DNA of 64,000 nt. Origin: Membranipora membranacea (Eukaryota; Bryozoa; Gymnolaemata; Cheilostomatida; Membraniporidae). Location of the stretch: positions 945,501-1,009,500 of the forward strand of contig OU612074.1 of the NCBI GenBank assembly GCA_914767715.1, in the 5' to 3' direction. The notes beneath the pieces are model-generated. The model worked only from the letters and a program-made list of their open reading frames with translations, did no database searches and had not been told where the DNA came from. Below are positions 1 to 14,100 of this stretch, in pieces (position 1 is the first letter of the stretch; the number at the start of each line of letters is the position of its first letter). Made by a program: the position numbers and the translations under genes.

Positions 1-3000
1 CTTTTGCTCAAGTGTACAGATATTTGATTAGTCGGTTTAGCCACCTACACAAAAATTCAGGGATCGCCTTGTCATACACAGAATACTTCAAACTAGCAAA
101 TATGTGTGTGCTGTGGTCGGGTCTAGTTGAAATGTTTTCATAGGACCCGAATATATAGTAGGTGTAATTTATGACTTAACCATGGTATTGCAAAAAACAA
201 AGACTATTTAAAGCTATTAACTGAATTCCATAAATACCAGACTGTATATCTAATAGATAGACAATAAACACTAAAATTGTCACAATATTTGACTCAGATA
301 AGTGGGAGTGATTACAGAAGATTGCAGGTCGGGTCAGAAGTCTAATGAATGGGGGACACACTCAGTTTGGTTTCTCCAGCCTGTTTGTACATCTGCGACA
401 GTAAAGACACTAAAATATGCCATCAGTATTTATGTCCTATTGATGACAGAGTCACGCACCCTTGTTTTATTACAAGCATTCCATTGAACCTGATCTTTAA
501 TTTTATTGATTTATGATAGGTTAGACTGAGGGCTTAGCCACTAAACTGCTGTAAAAATAACAGTATTACAACATTGATTGTCGCTTTGCCTGCGGCCACT
601 AAGACTTAGGCCACTCCTACCTCTATCTATGTTGATATTGATGATGTTTGTTTGATAATGAAAATTGAAAGCTTTGTACATACCACTCAATACATGATAT
701 AAAGACCTGACAGTGAATCACTTCAACTCAAAATATTCATAACAGAATTATTAGACAGATGTAGATGAGATAGAGATTCTCACTTTGGTGACAGATGATT
801 ACAGTCGTCTAACTGGTAGTTATCTGATTGGTAAGGTATCTAAATTATCGGCTCGGATATATATCAATTATCTGCTACATATGGATTAATAACATCGTTA
901 TATACTGAGGTACTGTGCTGTCTTATGTCATGGATTATTATATGGCTGAGAACACTTCAAAATAACTGTGATCTGTGAGTCAATCTGTCACCAAAAAACT
1001 TCGAGTACAGATTTTAGTTTTTCTTCGGTAAGTGTAAATATATATACTCTGCTCTCTAGCTCACTTTCTTTGCCTACACTGTAGAACTCTACAGGGTATA
1101 TGTACCTGGTATGTACAGAATTATATCGAAATCAAGAGCGTCTTGCGAGATACTGTTCTAAAGCTACGCTGATCCTCAAATTAGAATGAAGTTTGATTGT
1201 TTGTGGTGTTTATCGATGGAGTTTCGATTTGTTGTTGAACTGGCAAATTTATGTTTACAAAGGTTGTTTTAAAACATCAATATACAGACCCTGGGGCTTG
1301 TTGATGAAGTTAAAATCTTTTCAGTCATCTTGCAGGATTACTCAACATCAGGTTTCAGCCCCCAGCATTTTCGGGACTTTGTAATACTACGCTTTGATTC
1401 TAAACACAGGGATTTTAATGACCTTTTCTTAGCGTTTACAATCCTCAAGCTTTTGATAATCATCTAAATTACCTTTGTTTATAAATAGAGTCCATAATCC
1501 CACTAATATATTATAATAATCTATTGTTTTAGGAATCTGCAAATATGAATGCCATATTTAATTGGTATTTGTAAATATGAAAACCTAGTGTTTGCAATCC
1601 CGATGCAGTCAATAGCTAGCAGCACACTTAAGGCAAAAAGTTCTAAAATGAAACCTTTTAAAATTCATATACTAGTTATGAATGTATAGAATAGGCAGTG
1701 TTAGCCCTTGAATCAATGAGGGGTGTATGGTTTATAGGGCTTCACTTGGCCACTTGAGTCTAGTGCCAAGAAAGCTACACTCTCTCTCCCTCTGCTACTG
1801 TGTTGATCACTTTCACGTAATCAGTTATATTATTACTCGGTAAGTCATAACCCTCACCTCTCTTCCTGCCCGCTATCTTATCTAACGGCTCTCTCGTCTC
1901 ATACTTGAGACTGTATATAGGACTGGCTAGTGTCATGTATTAGCTGAGTATTTGTATTCATATCCCAGGCGATGAGATTATCCCTCCGTTATCTTTGGTG
2001 TGTCGCCAATTCCTTTTCCCTTACAGTGGTCAACAATCAGGCTAGCGATATCAAATGAACAAATATATTTGTTCCTATTTAGACTACCTTTTGAATAGCG
2101 TTCATCTCAAGGTTTTCTGGAAGCTAACTTATATGGGCTGATGGGCATATGAGTTTTGGAAAACACACAAACAGTTGTCACGATTGTATTGTTACCTATT
2201 ATTGATAGGTTCTGTGTGTGTAATGTTTGAAGTGCTTTTTTCACTTGTAAATACATTAGTGGTAAGGGTAACCCCAAAATTTATATTTACAACTTGATCC
2301 TGTTATGTTGTTGTATGGCTTCCCAGAACTAAAGTTCCAATTCCAAGTACTAGTAGCTGTTTATGCAGAAAACCTTTATAAGCTGACAGCATTCTCCCTG
2401 CTGACAGCTGATTGCAAATCCTTCTACTGACTCATCTACAAGCTCATCAATTTGATTTTCTCATGCAAAAGGCGATATCTCAGGCATAGGGTGGTTTTAA
2501 ACTTTGAACCTGAAGCTTTTCGGACACCAAATTATCTTTTTAAGTACATTAGCGGTGCTTTGACTTACAACTACGCACTTGTCATCTCTAGAACTTGTTT
2601 GAACTTGGCGTGGGATTTGTGAGCTGCAGGAAATATGTTTAATGGCAGCAGATGCATAAGTGTAAACATCAACAAACTGTTATTTCCTGTAACGATGAGA
2701 CTCAGTCAGTAACGTTTGTATGTTTGTTTTGAGTCATTGAGACTGCCGGATCGTTATGATGCTAACAAGAGGCTGGAAACTAGATAATGTACTTAACCAT
2801 GTGATTGGAAATTTTTTTGGATGAGAACAATGTCACAGGTTTAGAAGTTTAACTGGTCTCCAGGGACTGGTTACAGAGTGCGAGACTATTTCAGTTTTTA
2901 ATGAATTCTTCAACTATAGAGTAAAACTACTGAGTTTAGTCAAACAACTTGTTAATTCGTGGATATTGATAGGAATATGAAGATCATCATTGTCTTTTTT

Positions 3001-5056
3001 CTGGCGCAGTTGTTATTCCAAACAACTCCCATTATTCAGGCCCTCAGTTTGTGTGTGTTCGATTTGTTTGTAAATGACTTTTTAGTAGTCTATCCATTCA
3101 TAAACATAACATGATGCATAATTACTTTACAATAAAGAGATTAATGTGTTCACAATTGATTGACAATTACAAACTTTTATATGTGGCTTTTTCTGGATTC
3201 ACAACTGATGTAATTGCTCAGAAGTTGGTTCTGAAAAATTCCACTGTTTGCCAAAGATGACACCTGTAATAGCCATGATTGGTGTTTGTGAGGTGCAGAG
3301 ATGTTTTTATAGGAAGTATTCCAGCTCATGGCTGAGTCATGCGGTACCGACTAAGACTGTTTGTATTGTCGATAGTTTGGAGTGGAGTGAGAGTAAGAGT
3401 AGTTGGTAGGTGGTGGGCGTATTTCGAATACCCCAAACTGTATGCTGATAAATCTATTTCTAAGAGTTGTATTTAGAGGTCTACCAGTAAGCCACTTTTA
3501 CCCATCCTTTGTTACACCTTTGATGTAATGTGACCAACAATACATGATTATGATTTCTTTTCCTGTTCACAAACCTCCAAAAGACATCTAGATTTAGCCC
3601 TCCTTCTCAAACGGCAACTTTTATGTTTTCGTAAGTTTGAAATCAAGAAATGACCCATGGCAAGGATAATCTAGATTCGCTCTGGCATCACGTTTTGAGT
3701 TTAGCATCATATCACAGCTCAGGGAGCTGGGTGCCAGATTTTTTATCAGTCAATGGATTTTGAAGTAGCATATCCAAAATTTTTAACACCCATCAAATCA
3801 TACATAAACCCGTAATTAATTTTGAAATTTGGCCGCTTTCAGTTTCAATGTGCCAAATTTGGCACTTGTGGCACATGGGAAATGAAACCTGATCGCTAAT
3901 CCGCTGTTCACTCACTGCGTTATGATTACCTAACGGCTCAAACTCTGTGTATAACACTACACCTACCTCTACATCAAACCTCAAATTAACACTACAAAAA
4001 ATCCCCACTCAGATTTCTGGCTTTGACTGTCCGACACCTCGACATGTACGTTGTCTGTAACAGGAGATTTTAATACAAACAGTTTGGAGCCCTAATCAGC
4101 CTATGCTAACTGTATAGTGCTATATTAGATAATAACCACCCTACTTTTTACACATCTCAGTTCTCATAATTCAAAACTTCAGTGGCACTCTACATACCCC
4201 TACATACCATGGGAACTGGTTATGATTGCATAATGGCTCAAGGCTTAAAAAACTGATGAGTCAAATACTAGGGGACAAAATATAAATAGATGTTTTATTG
4301 TATTGAAGAAATGCACTTGCGGACATTGTTAACCGAAATCCTACGGGCTCGAGGTATTTGGTTTTTTTGAGAATATGTAACTACTGGTGTACCATGTTGT
4401 ATCAATAAGTTAGCAGGAATGTTTGAATCATTTGATGGTGTGACAACTGGAATTCATTGCTTTTAGTTTGCCGATTATAACTCCAGTAACTTTGTTTCCC
4501 GCTCAATCAACACATCACTAGTTATCCCTCCTACACATCCTGTATCTGATCTTCATATCTGATCCAATCTTACACAGAGAAGTATTAACCTGACTCTCTT
4601 TTTACCCTCCTGACCCGGAGTTAATGACCAGGGCTATTCATGCAGTTTACCTCCCATTCAATCTCTGGACCTGCACCATTGAGCCTCGATATGTATCGCG
4701 ATTCGCCTCATTAGCTTGGCGATTGGTGCCGATCTGATTTTTTAAAGTGACACCTGAGAATCTATCAATTTTCTGTGTGGCTGCACAATGTGCAGACAAG
4801 TCTCTAACTTGCATTATCTGAACTGTGGAATCATCAGAAATACCGGCAGCAATCATTCTTACATTATGTTGGCTACCGATGGCAGCGCGGTGATTCACTT
4901 CGCAAGTTTTCTACCCAGCTACCAGATTATGTTCGATCCCCTCGAATGCTTTCAAAGAGAATCAGACTGAATTTGGCAATGAGGCAGTAAAACTGTTCAC
5001 TCCTTAGTGTTTTACCTAGGCCTACAGTTTACATAGTTTTTCCAATTTATTTGTAG
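1..5056. other. Non-coding DNA upstream of the first visible NAV exon
   Basis: No convincing coding exon found. The missing front of the CH domain (about 60 residues ending just before LTNLTNC) should lie 5' of 5057. I searched for its conserved Tyr-x-Asp-Trp-Ala and DGVLL-type blocks without success, so it probably lies beyond the left edge. Good donor-like sites at about 1028 (TTCG|GTAAGT) and 1838 (CTCG|GTAAGT) could end non-coding leader exons. The rest looks intronic. Confidence 0.5.
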
Positions 5057-5129
5057 CTGACCAACTTAACAAACTGTATAGACTTTCTCAGACTTATTGG
5101 AGTTAACGTGGAGGAGCTGACTGCCAAAG
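5057..5129 (+). CDS. NAV: NAV exon 1 (first visible): CH domain, middle part
   Basis: Preceded by a pyrimidine-rich tract ending TTGTAG and followed by GTAAGA. It encodes LTNLTNCIDFLRLIGVNVEE and a few more residues, which corresponds to the CH-domain helix that reads IDACLNFLAAKGINIQGL in vertebrate NAV2/3. It ends in phase 1, leaving G to be completed as GAA (Glu) by the next exon. Only family similarity and phase support it, but both are good. Confidence 0.85.
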
Positions 5130-8100
5130 GTAAGAATACTCATACACTCCTATAGACTGTGATATACACCGCAATGCAGCAGGGGAGTGAGGGGGGGAAC
5201 CCCCGACCCCCTCACTCGGCCTGTGATATATATAGCAATGCAGTTGTGGAGATGACAGACCTGCCCAAGGTTTTTGTACTACCTTTTGTGAGAGAGCAAT
5301 TCCAAAATACTGTCTAAATTTGAAAAGTCTCATACAATCACTAAGCATTGTGAATATGACAATATGCTAAGTTTTCCTCGTTAATTCTTTGTTCAGCTTC
5401 TTTCATGACTGACATCAAAGTTTCAGGATGGTTATCATTATTTTTGGTGCCAAAAATTGTTATGCATATTATGAAGATGAAAAGCAGAAATTTAAATAAG
5501 CTGAATAATGAATCAGATTTCATTTTCCACGCATCTGGTTTTCTACTGTCACAGTTTTGTTACATGCTCACCCTTCAACCTGTTGTGGAGTCAAGCGGTT
5601 GGCTTGAAGGTTATTTCCAGTTAACCAACTTTACATCACAATTTGCGCTTTTATTCCACTCAATCATTCTGTCAGCTTTTACTCATTCAATCATGTAATT
5701 TTTGATAACATGATAATTATTTCACTTACAGAAATCAAGGACGGAAACTTAAAATGCGTTCTCGGATTATTTTTCAACTTATCTCGATACAAGCAGCAAC
5801 AGAAAGCAGCGGCAGCAGCAGCTAACCACCAACATCATCAGCAGCAGCAGCAGCATAGTAACTCATCTAACAGCGTCAGCGCTGGGGGTCACCACGGGGT
5901 CAACGACTCATCAGACATGTCCAGCAGGTAATGAAAAAAATAGGTTCCAGTCTGAGAAGTACTTTTAAAGATCGATGCAAGCTTCCTGTTTGGTGCTTTG
6001 GACTTTTGGCGATAGCTAATAGCAAAGAATTTAAATCTCTTTGTTGTTACCCATTGTCTCGAAGCACCGACATTCTTGTGCTTTGATGTCCAAATGCGAG
6101 CACAAACTTTTCCTATCCCTGTCTCTACTTTGATTTCGGGATTTCCGAACCATTTGTAAGTTCTCTGCCCTGTAAAGTTTTACACCAACCGCACTAACTC
6201 TATCAATGTATCTTGTGTTTTATAGGAGACCCGGGTCGTCTGGATTAAGACCACCTACCAGTTCACACAAATCTAAGTTATCTGCCCCTGGATCTAGTAA
6301 TGGGAAGATTCCAGCTAGCGGATCATCACACAGCGGAGTGCCTCTCGTATCAGCCAATAAACGATCAGGACTCGTCCCTCCAGGTAAGAGATCACCATAC
6401 TGTGTATATAATATTATGTTACTGGAAGTGTAGAAGCTATCTCCTTCTTAAAGCATCCATGAAATTAAGATTGGGGTTATCAAAGCTGTTTCTCGAGCTA
6501 ATCAGCTTCAAAACAAGCCCAAAATTGACTCTCTTGGACCACTACAGGCTGTGTTATGAGGCATTAAAGTCGGCCCTTTCAATATTCGCTCGTGAAATCA
6601 GAATGCCTGGGTGTGAGGTCACATCAGGGTTTTCGGCTGATATTCGACATCTTTTGTATATGGAACTATTAAAGTGAAACCAACTTTCCTTGCAAAATAT
6701 GTGTTTATCTCCTTCAATTTTTTGCTTTGGATTAAACTCTATAATGACATGAGCTACGTTGAATTTCAACTCGTTTCATCAAATTTTGACGAAAATAAAC
6801 GAGTCCAAAGTTTCTAATGGTAGACATATACGCAAAATGTATGTCTATGACATCATATCCCCCTGCACAAAGCTCGCGAGCGAATCTCAGCGAGCCCTTA
6901 CTTTGGTAAGACATAACTTCAGTCCTAGTTGACCAATTGGGCTGTTCTTGGGCTCATTTTAAAGCTTATAAACTGGAGCAGTTCCTTGATTACTTTAAGG
7001 TTCATTTCATGGATGCTTTAAGGTTCTCTCTATGGGTAGAAGTATTCTAGGTCACTCACTATATGATATGCTCGAATATCGAACTCCCCACTTTCTTAAT
7101 ATATTATCAAAACCAAGATGATGTGAACAAGGAGGGTGATTAAAAGCTTACTAAAATTACCATGAGTTGTCCCCTCTTTTATTAAGGAGGCTTAACTTGG
7201 TTGATGGATTGATATCGGGTTGCCAAGTCTAGTCGATAATCGGCCTGGATGCACTGAGAGTTGGCTGTAACATCCTCATATTTGAGAACCTCATTTGCTG
7301 TGTCAACTCAGTTGTGTCATTTTTGAAGCAAGGCTGTCCAAGTTTGTAAACGAATAGTGGATCGTTGGGTGCAAAACCAATCCCACTTCAACTTCTTAGA
7401 TGAAAGGAAAGTAGTTGTTTACAAGTGTAGATATCATCTTTGTAGTGCAGCTTGTTAAGTTAAATATTTAACTCTTCATAATAGTTAATTATTAATCTGT
7501 CTTATCTTATAATCTGCATAAATCTAGTCTCAGCTCTTTGTTTACTTCAAGATGACTGGGTGCTGCTTTACCCAGCCTTGATTGTTTGAGAGATGAGTCT
7601 CAAGATTTGCTGAAACCTTTGAAAGTTGTTTGGATGTCTAATGCTTTTGTATCTGCTAGTTGACATTATGCAAAGACAAAATCAATGGTCTCAACTTTGA
7701 AGTCTGAGAAAGTATTTTGTACCCATTTGCCACGTATTTATTGGAGTGAAGTTGTCGACAGCGTTGGTTTATATATTGAGGCTTTTTCATATCTCCATCT
7801 CTGTTTTGCACTTGAACTGCTGACTTGGATATCTAAGGATTACGTTCCCAAGGTTATGGGTAGGTCATGTTTAACAGCAAGATTGATTAATTTCCTCAAA
7901 CTTCTACCAACTGTTGTCAAAGTTCTATGGAATAGTGGTGACAACAGGGAGTTAGGGAAATACGAATGGAATTAATCTCATTAAATTTGGAGTTGCCCAT
8001 ACATGCGCATCTATTCTTCATTTTCAGTTAGCAGTTGCAGTATTTAGTATCTTTGGTATAATCCTTGTCAATGCTGTGATGTCCCCAAAAGCCTACAGCT

Positions 8101-11100
8101 CAATACAGACTGACACATCTGGAAATCAAGTTAATATCACTCAAACTCTGACCATTTTTACAAACTAAATTAATCCAGGGTTGTTATAAAAATATCTGCT
8201 GGATATTTTGCCAAAATTTGCCTTTGCTGGATTGCTAGACGCTGCCATGATTTGATGGTTTTATTTGTGTATAATAGAGAATCACTAATGTATATCACAA
8301 AGTTACGCTGACCACATAACATGACTCTGCGGTCTGGCTGACAGATGTGGGTTTTATGCAATCTCCTCAAACGATGATTGCTCGCTGTTTTCATTCAGTC
8401 TCTTTACTGTCTTCTGAGTTACACAGCGCTGTAATGTTTTGCAAGAATTAGTTGTTTGATTGGGATGTCATTTTGTGAAACTGATTGTTGAGACAAGCTG
8501 GATCACTATGGGGAAAGAGAAAGAGTCGACAAATGGTGAGGATAAACATTCTAGACCCACACAATCTCACTTCACACATTATACCTGTGCTGCCTTATCC
8601 GTGTATGTTTTGACAACTTCAAGCGAGTGCCACGGACTGTGTATGTTTCAGACTGTCGGATTATTTAGGTGTTTATATTATTTCCATCTGTTACACAATC
8701 ATATCTCACTGAGGATGCTACCTACTGATGCTTCCTCTGATCTATGATTATCCTAACGCTGACCTGCTGATCGCTGTTGAGGGCGCTATTGTTGTTTTTG
8801 CTGTTTTAGATTATATCACAACGCCTCTGTAAATTTTCTTAATTTGTAGTACAACAGTGCGCTTGTTGTTATAAAAATGAAGACAGCCTTTCAGGTTTTG
8901 TGTGTGTGTGTGTTGTGAGATAGGATTAGGATTGAATTATAAGTTCATGAATGATAGCGCTACCGGAGGTTTTAGCTTATCAGTGGGAGGCTGACTTTAA
9001 TCTCTATAAGTATATCTGTGATTGAGTCAGCACTTCTACTCACTGAACATCAAAGGCAACAGTAGATTCTAGTTAGTGAATCAGTGAGTGCTGAGATAGG
9101 AATAACACACACACACATACACAAGTATATACGCAGCTGTGAAGGTATCTGATACTTAGATTATCAGGTTAGCAGTGCTGCCTCTGCTGACGGAGGATTA
9201 ACTTTGATTCTCTACTCTGAATCTGAGAAGCAGCTGTTGAGTGTTTGATAGAGCGACCTCACAGTGCATATTTCACATTCTATCGTGTGAACAAACAAAG
9301 AAACTTGGATCAGAGCCAGTCTTTTGTTTGACTTTCTGGTATCCATGGGAACTATCCAGACCTTACAGTGATCCATCACTTAACATCAGCGGCTGACTGG
9401 AGGATTACTCGGAGGATACAGTGGGGTAATTTCCTACTCAATCAGTCATTATATTAAGTGCAGCGATACCGCTCGGTGCAGAGGGATTACTTGTACAGAA
9501 AAGAGGAAGTTGGGACACTATTAGACTTCCCTGGACGCCTGCTGGCTGGTTCCATCCCACGAGTAATCATGCCATTTTAATAGCTAGTCTAGAACTGAGC
9601 TGAGAGCGGTTACTGTTTTGGATATTCTCTACAGTGTACGGGATATAAAAATATGCTATCTAGAAACTCATCGACGCGCCGATCGTTTGGTTGGCAAGGT
9701 AAGTTAGACACTTACAGCCCTGTAAGGCCTGGATTCACTCTACATGGGCCTCTCTATCTACTACAAGAGAATCTAAAGCTGTCGACATCACATAACCGCT
9801 AGTTTTATTTTTGGAAATAATGGATAGTTTTGTTGGTTCTTGGTTTGTACATACCAGATGTTCTATATTCGATTTCGTATCTGTTACATCAACATGTCCT
9901 TGACTTGAATGGTGTCGTTGTAGAAAAATTGTCTCCCTCGTGTCAGGTGTTATTAGCTTCATTCAAATCTCTTGAACGAAACAGTTTGCACTCCTCGATT
10001 TACATGCTTTATTTTCGATGACATATTATCACTACCTATTTGATGTTGATTTTTGCGTAAGCAGTGTCACTTGGTGTTGCTCTAAATTTAAATGGGATCT
10101 TTAGAAATGAAATTGAGACTAGACTAGATTTTGAGCTTTAAACGCTAGTGCTTAGTTTATGTTTCCGTTGGCTTGTTTTGGAATTAGCCAGCTGTGAGAG
10201 TTTTAGGGATTGTCTGTGCTGTAAGCATAGTTGTCAGTCATTCTTTAGTGAGAGTTATTGTCAGACTGACATTAGAGAGAGAGAGAACTATATTCTAACT
10301 GAGATCGGTCATGCCTTTGCTCAGCTCATTTCTCTGTTGCGGCAGCCAGAAGAGTCGAGGCTGTAATCATCGCTCATTACCGACTGGTGGGTAAACTGTA
10401 TCCATTTTTTAGAAAATCACTGAGTTTGTCCGTAACATTTTGTTAATCTAATGCCTAACGACAAAGCTATCAATATAACACAGGCATTGAAAATCATGTA
10501 ATGATGACCTAAGGATGCTTTTTTGCAAAGCCATCAAAGGTACATAGATGGTTTTGTCAGCGTTAATACAATCATTATTATCATATAGCTGATGAAGTGT
10601 CGTCTTCTGTGGTATGGTCAATCAGCACGTAGTGATGAGGCGATGAGAAACCAGACAAGTGTTTTTGGTCCGTGAAGATACCACAGCAGGTCGAGAAGAA
10701 GAAAACATTCATTAGGTTGTACCCGACGCCCACTGGATCAGATAATGGTTGCCAATAACGGATCAAAATGAAGTTAAAATTTTTTGCGTTGGTCTAATAG
10801 CTCTTGGACCTAATAGGTTTTCCCACATCATGAAAAACATTCAGATTTCAGGGAAGTGATCATCTCAGCGGTCTCCGCTTACGTAGAGAGTACAGGGAGG
10901 GGTTAGCCACAGGACTGGTGTTCTATATATGGTGGACAAGTTGACAAACCACTAGATTGGGATGACAGATTTACAACTACAAATAGATCCTAATCTGGGT
11001 TGATTGTGATTTATGGCTATTTGATTCCCAGCTGACATAGATACTTTATTTCAGTAATTAAGTTGCCTGGTTTATTCTGTGGTTCTCAGGATATATTTAG

Positions 11101-14100
11101 CGTATAACCATGTAGAGACACCGAGAAATAATACTTTCACAGTACTTCGGCACTTGATTCTCGTATTTGAATTTACATGTTTTCCCACTTTGGTATTTAG
11201 ATTTTGGTCTAAAGATTTGTGAAACAAAGACATTGATAACACATTTTTGAAGCACCCTTTGAACAAGGTCTTCTTTCTCACTCATTGTTTTTAAAAACAT
11301 GGACAAACATCGATTATTGAAGAGGGAATTTGCTCAAGACAGGGAAGAAGCTGTCTTGACTCCTCACATTAGGAACCCACTTTGATAGAGCATAACTGTA
11401 GCTCATAGACTGAGTTGTAACATTACATTATTCAGACAGAGTCGTCATTCACAATGTTTTTGATCTCATTTTGAATACTAGTTTTTGTATCTCTTTACAG
11501 GACAAAGACAGAGTACTGGTTCTAGTATATCTAGTAGAAGTAGTAGTCCTGTAGGACAATCAGCAATACAACCTTCAACAAGTAAGTACAGACTGCAACC
11601 TCCAGGCAGTAAGTACAGTGTACATACTCCAGGTAGTAAGTACAGTGTACATACTCCAGGCAGTAAGTACAGTGTACATACTCCAGGCAGTAAGTACAGA
11701 CTACAACCTCCAGGCAGTAAGTACAGTGTACATACTCCAGGCAGTAAGTATAGTGTACATAGGCTTCTTGGATATGAAGAGTCTCTCGGCAGTCACCAGC
11801 GCATAGATAGAGTGGGCTTGTTTAAATCAATGACTCATTCTATCAATTATACATTGCGTAAAAATTTGAAAAGGGATTCAAGTTATTTATTTTAAAGCTA
11901 TAAAAAATTAATAGCACCAGTGGACAAAATTGCATGCCTCAGTCTAGCTTGTACCACACCCATTTCATTAGGTCTCGACAATGTTCTTTTTAAATCTTGA
12001 GTCTGTTAATCTACATTACTGATAATTACCAAAAGTCTGGTTAACTATGTGACTTGACTTACCTTACTTATCTACTCTGTATTGTAGGTAAGATAGGGTC
12101 TGTAAGTAACGGTACTTACGGTAGAATAAGCAGGAAGACTATAGACAACTCTAACAGTTCACAGTCACTTAGTAGTAGTGGTGTATCATCAGTCAAATCA
12201 TCTAACCATGGGTCCACAACACCTACAGGAGCAGTCAGTAAGTCACAGGTAAGTCTTATCGTTAATCACAGGCTTTGGTCTCGACTAATGGGGACAAAGC
12301 TAGATCCCCTCACTTAAAAAGCCCAAAGTATTATATCTGCTTCCCTGTACTTTGGTGTACCACCCTTGTACGTTTTGGAGAGTAGCTGTATTAGACACTG
12401 AAAACCCTGTATGCTTACATAATCAGGCTTTAACTCTTCATTGATGTGACATGGCTGGGTTTTTTTCTTTTGTCCTATCTGGCAGGGATTTAATCCAGAC
12501 GTCATGGATCATAGCCAATGACACGCCAGTGTTTCTAAGAACCTTCCGGAGATAATCTATATGGCAAATTTTTCTTTCGGTGACATCATAAGTGCAGCGC
12601 CCAGATTTTCAGAAAATATGTGACTTTTTGTGTTCAGAAATAATATGTCTATCTTTTCTGATAAAACAATGGAGAAGTTTGTCACAGACTTAGCAGATAT
12701 ATATCCTTAGTCATGTGATTATCTGGGATTATATGAATCTGACATGTTTAACTCTATTTCAGGTACCAGGTGGGGCGACTAATGGTCAGAACGCTTCTCC
12801 AGGAATGCTTGATAAACTATTTAAATCTAAAAAGACAGCAGCTTCACCAAAAACACCCCGAGCTGAGGACAAGTTTGCCAAACCTGCCAGTGTTAAAAAA
12901 GAAAAGACAACTTCCTCAAGATCCCTAAAGAAGGAGGATAGTAAGCTAGCTAAGCCTCCAATCAGCTCAATACCACGGGGTGGCAGCTTATCGTCCCGCA
13001 GTCGGACACCTTCAAGAGAGAACTTAGCTAAATGTAGAATTAACCCTCCTGGAGGTGTGAACACAAGTGGGATAACTAAGCCTGGGAATAGGCTGAGTAG
13101 TGATTCAGGAATTCATTCACCTGCGGAGGGAAAGACTGAGACTAAAGAATCTGGACTAGTCAGAAATAACTCATTACCTAATTCTAGGATACATGCTGTT
13201 AAAGATGCAGCACTCAACCGACAGACTGGAATACGGGCGTCTACCAACTCCCCGACTCTGGTGAAAAAAGACACAAGGTCTCTACCTAAAGCATTATTAT
13301 CGTATAGCAAAAGTGGTGATGGTGCCAAATCAGGCCAACCACAAGACAAATCAAAATCTGACTCTAGTGGGGGGCTCAGGCTCAAGATACCCCCGCCCTT
13401 ACCTAGTAGTCTACCACCCGCATCATCATCTAACAGCAATACTCAAGAAACTCAGGCTACCAACGGTAAAGCTGCAAATAATCAAATTCTGGGTGTCGGA
13501 CACGCTCTCAGACCAAACTCTGCTCCTAATAAAGCCTCATCCTCCTCTCAGTATCAGAGTAAGGATGATATCAATCAGGCTAAGAAACTACACGCTCAAC
13601 AACAGGCCAAGGTCAAGGTCGAGATGGACACACAGACGGACACATCAGCGCTTCAAAAACAATCCACCAGAGTGAGATACATTCAAATATTACAAAGTTT
13701 TTATAAAATAATGAAATAAACACCTCATATTGATTTATACTTTTAGTGTAACTATGAACTACAACTGAGTTGTGATGAAAGTGTCTTCGACAAATGAATG
13801 CGTTGGGACAGCTTGGGTGCACTGGCTTGAAATTTTCCCTCCGTATCTGTGATGAACATAGTAGAATTTCATATATATATATATATATATATAGTTGGAA
13901 TTGAAAAATTTTGTTATGCTAATGATATGCAGTTTAATCATAAATCACTCTTTGTCACATTTCTCTTGTAGAGTCGCCGATCCCCACCAAAAGACACCAG
14001 ACTCCAGTCATCCTCAGTGATAGCACAGCCTAAGCCGCTCAGCGGTGCGGAGGCATCAGTAGGGGCCAGATCAGGAGGGGGTTCTAGTATACATATACTA

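Larger units (their letters stand above)
6384..11500 (+). other. 5.1-kb NAV intron 3 with candidate internal first exons
   Basis: Bounded by GTAAGA at 6384 and CTCTTTACAG at 11500. Contains the candidate first exons at 8508 and 9653. Open frames elsewhere in it are short and unsupported. Confidence 0.7.

Noticed and set aside
11581-11760. Short regular repeats considered as a CRISPR-like or satellite array
   Set aside because: There are no spacers, the units are adjacent and in frame with a coding exon, and the DNA is animal.
12786-13439. Long - strand open frames opposite NAV exon 6
   Set aside because: Antisense shadows of a Ser/Lys-rich coding exon. The + strand frame matches NAV and has proper splice sites.
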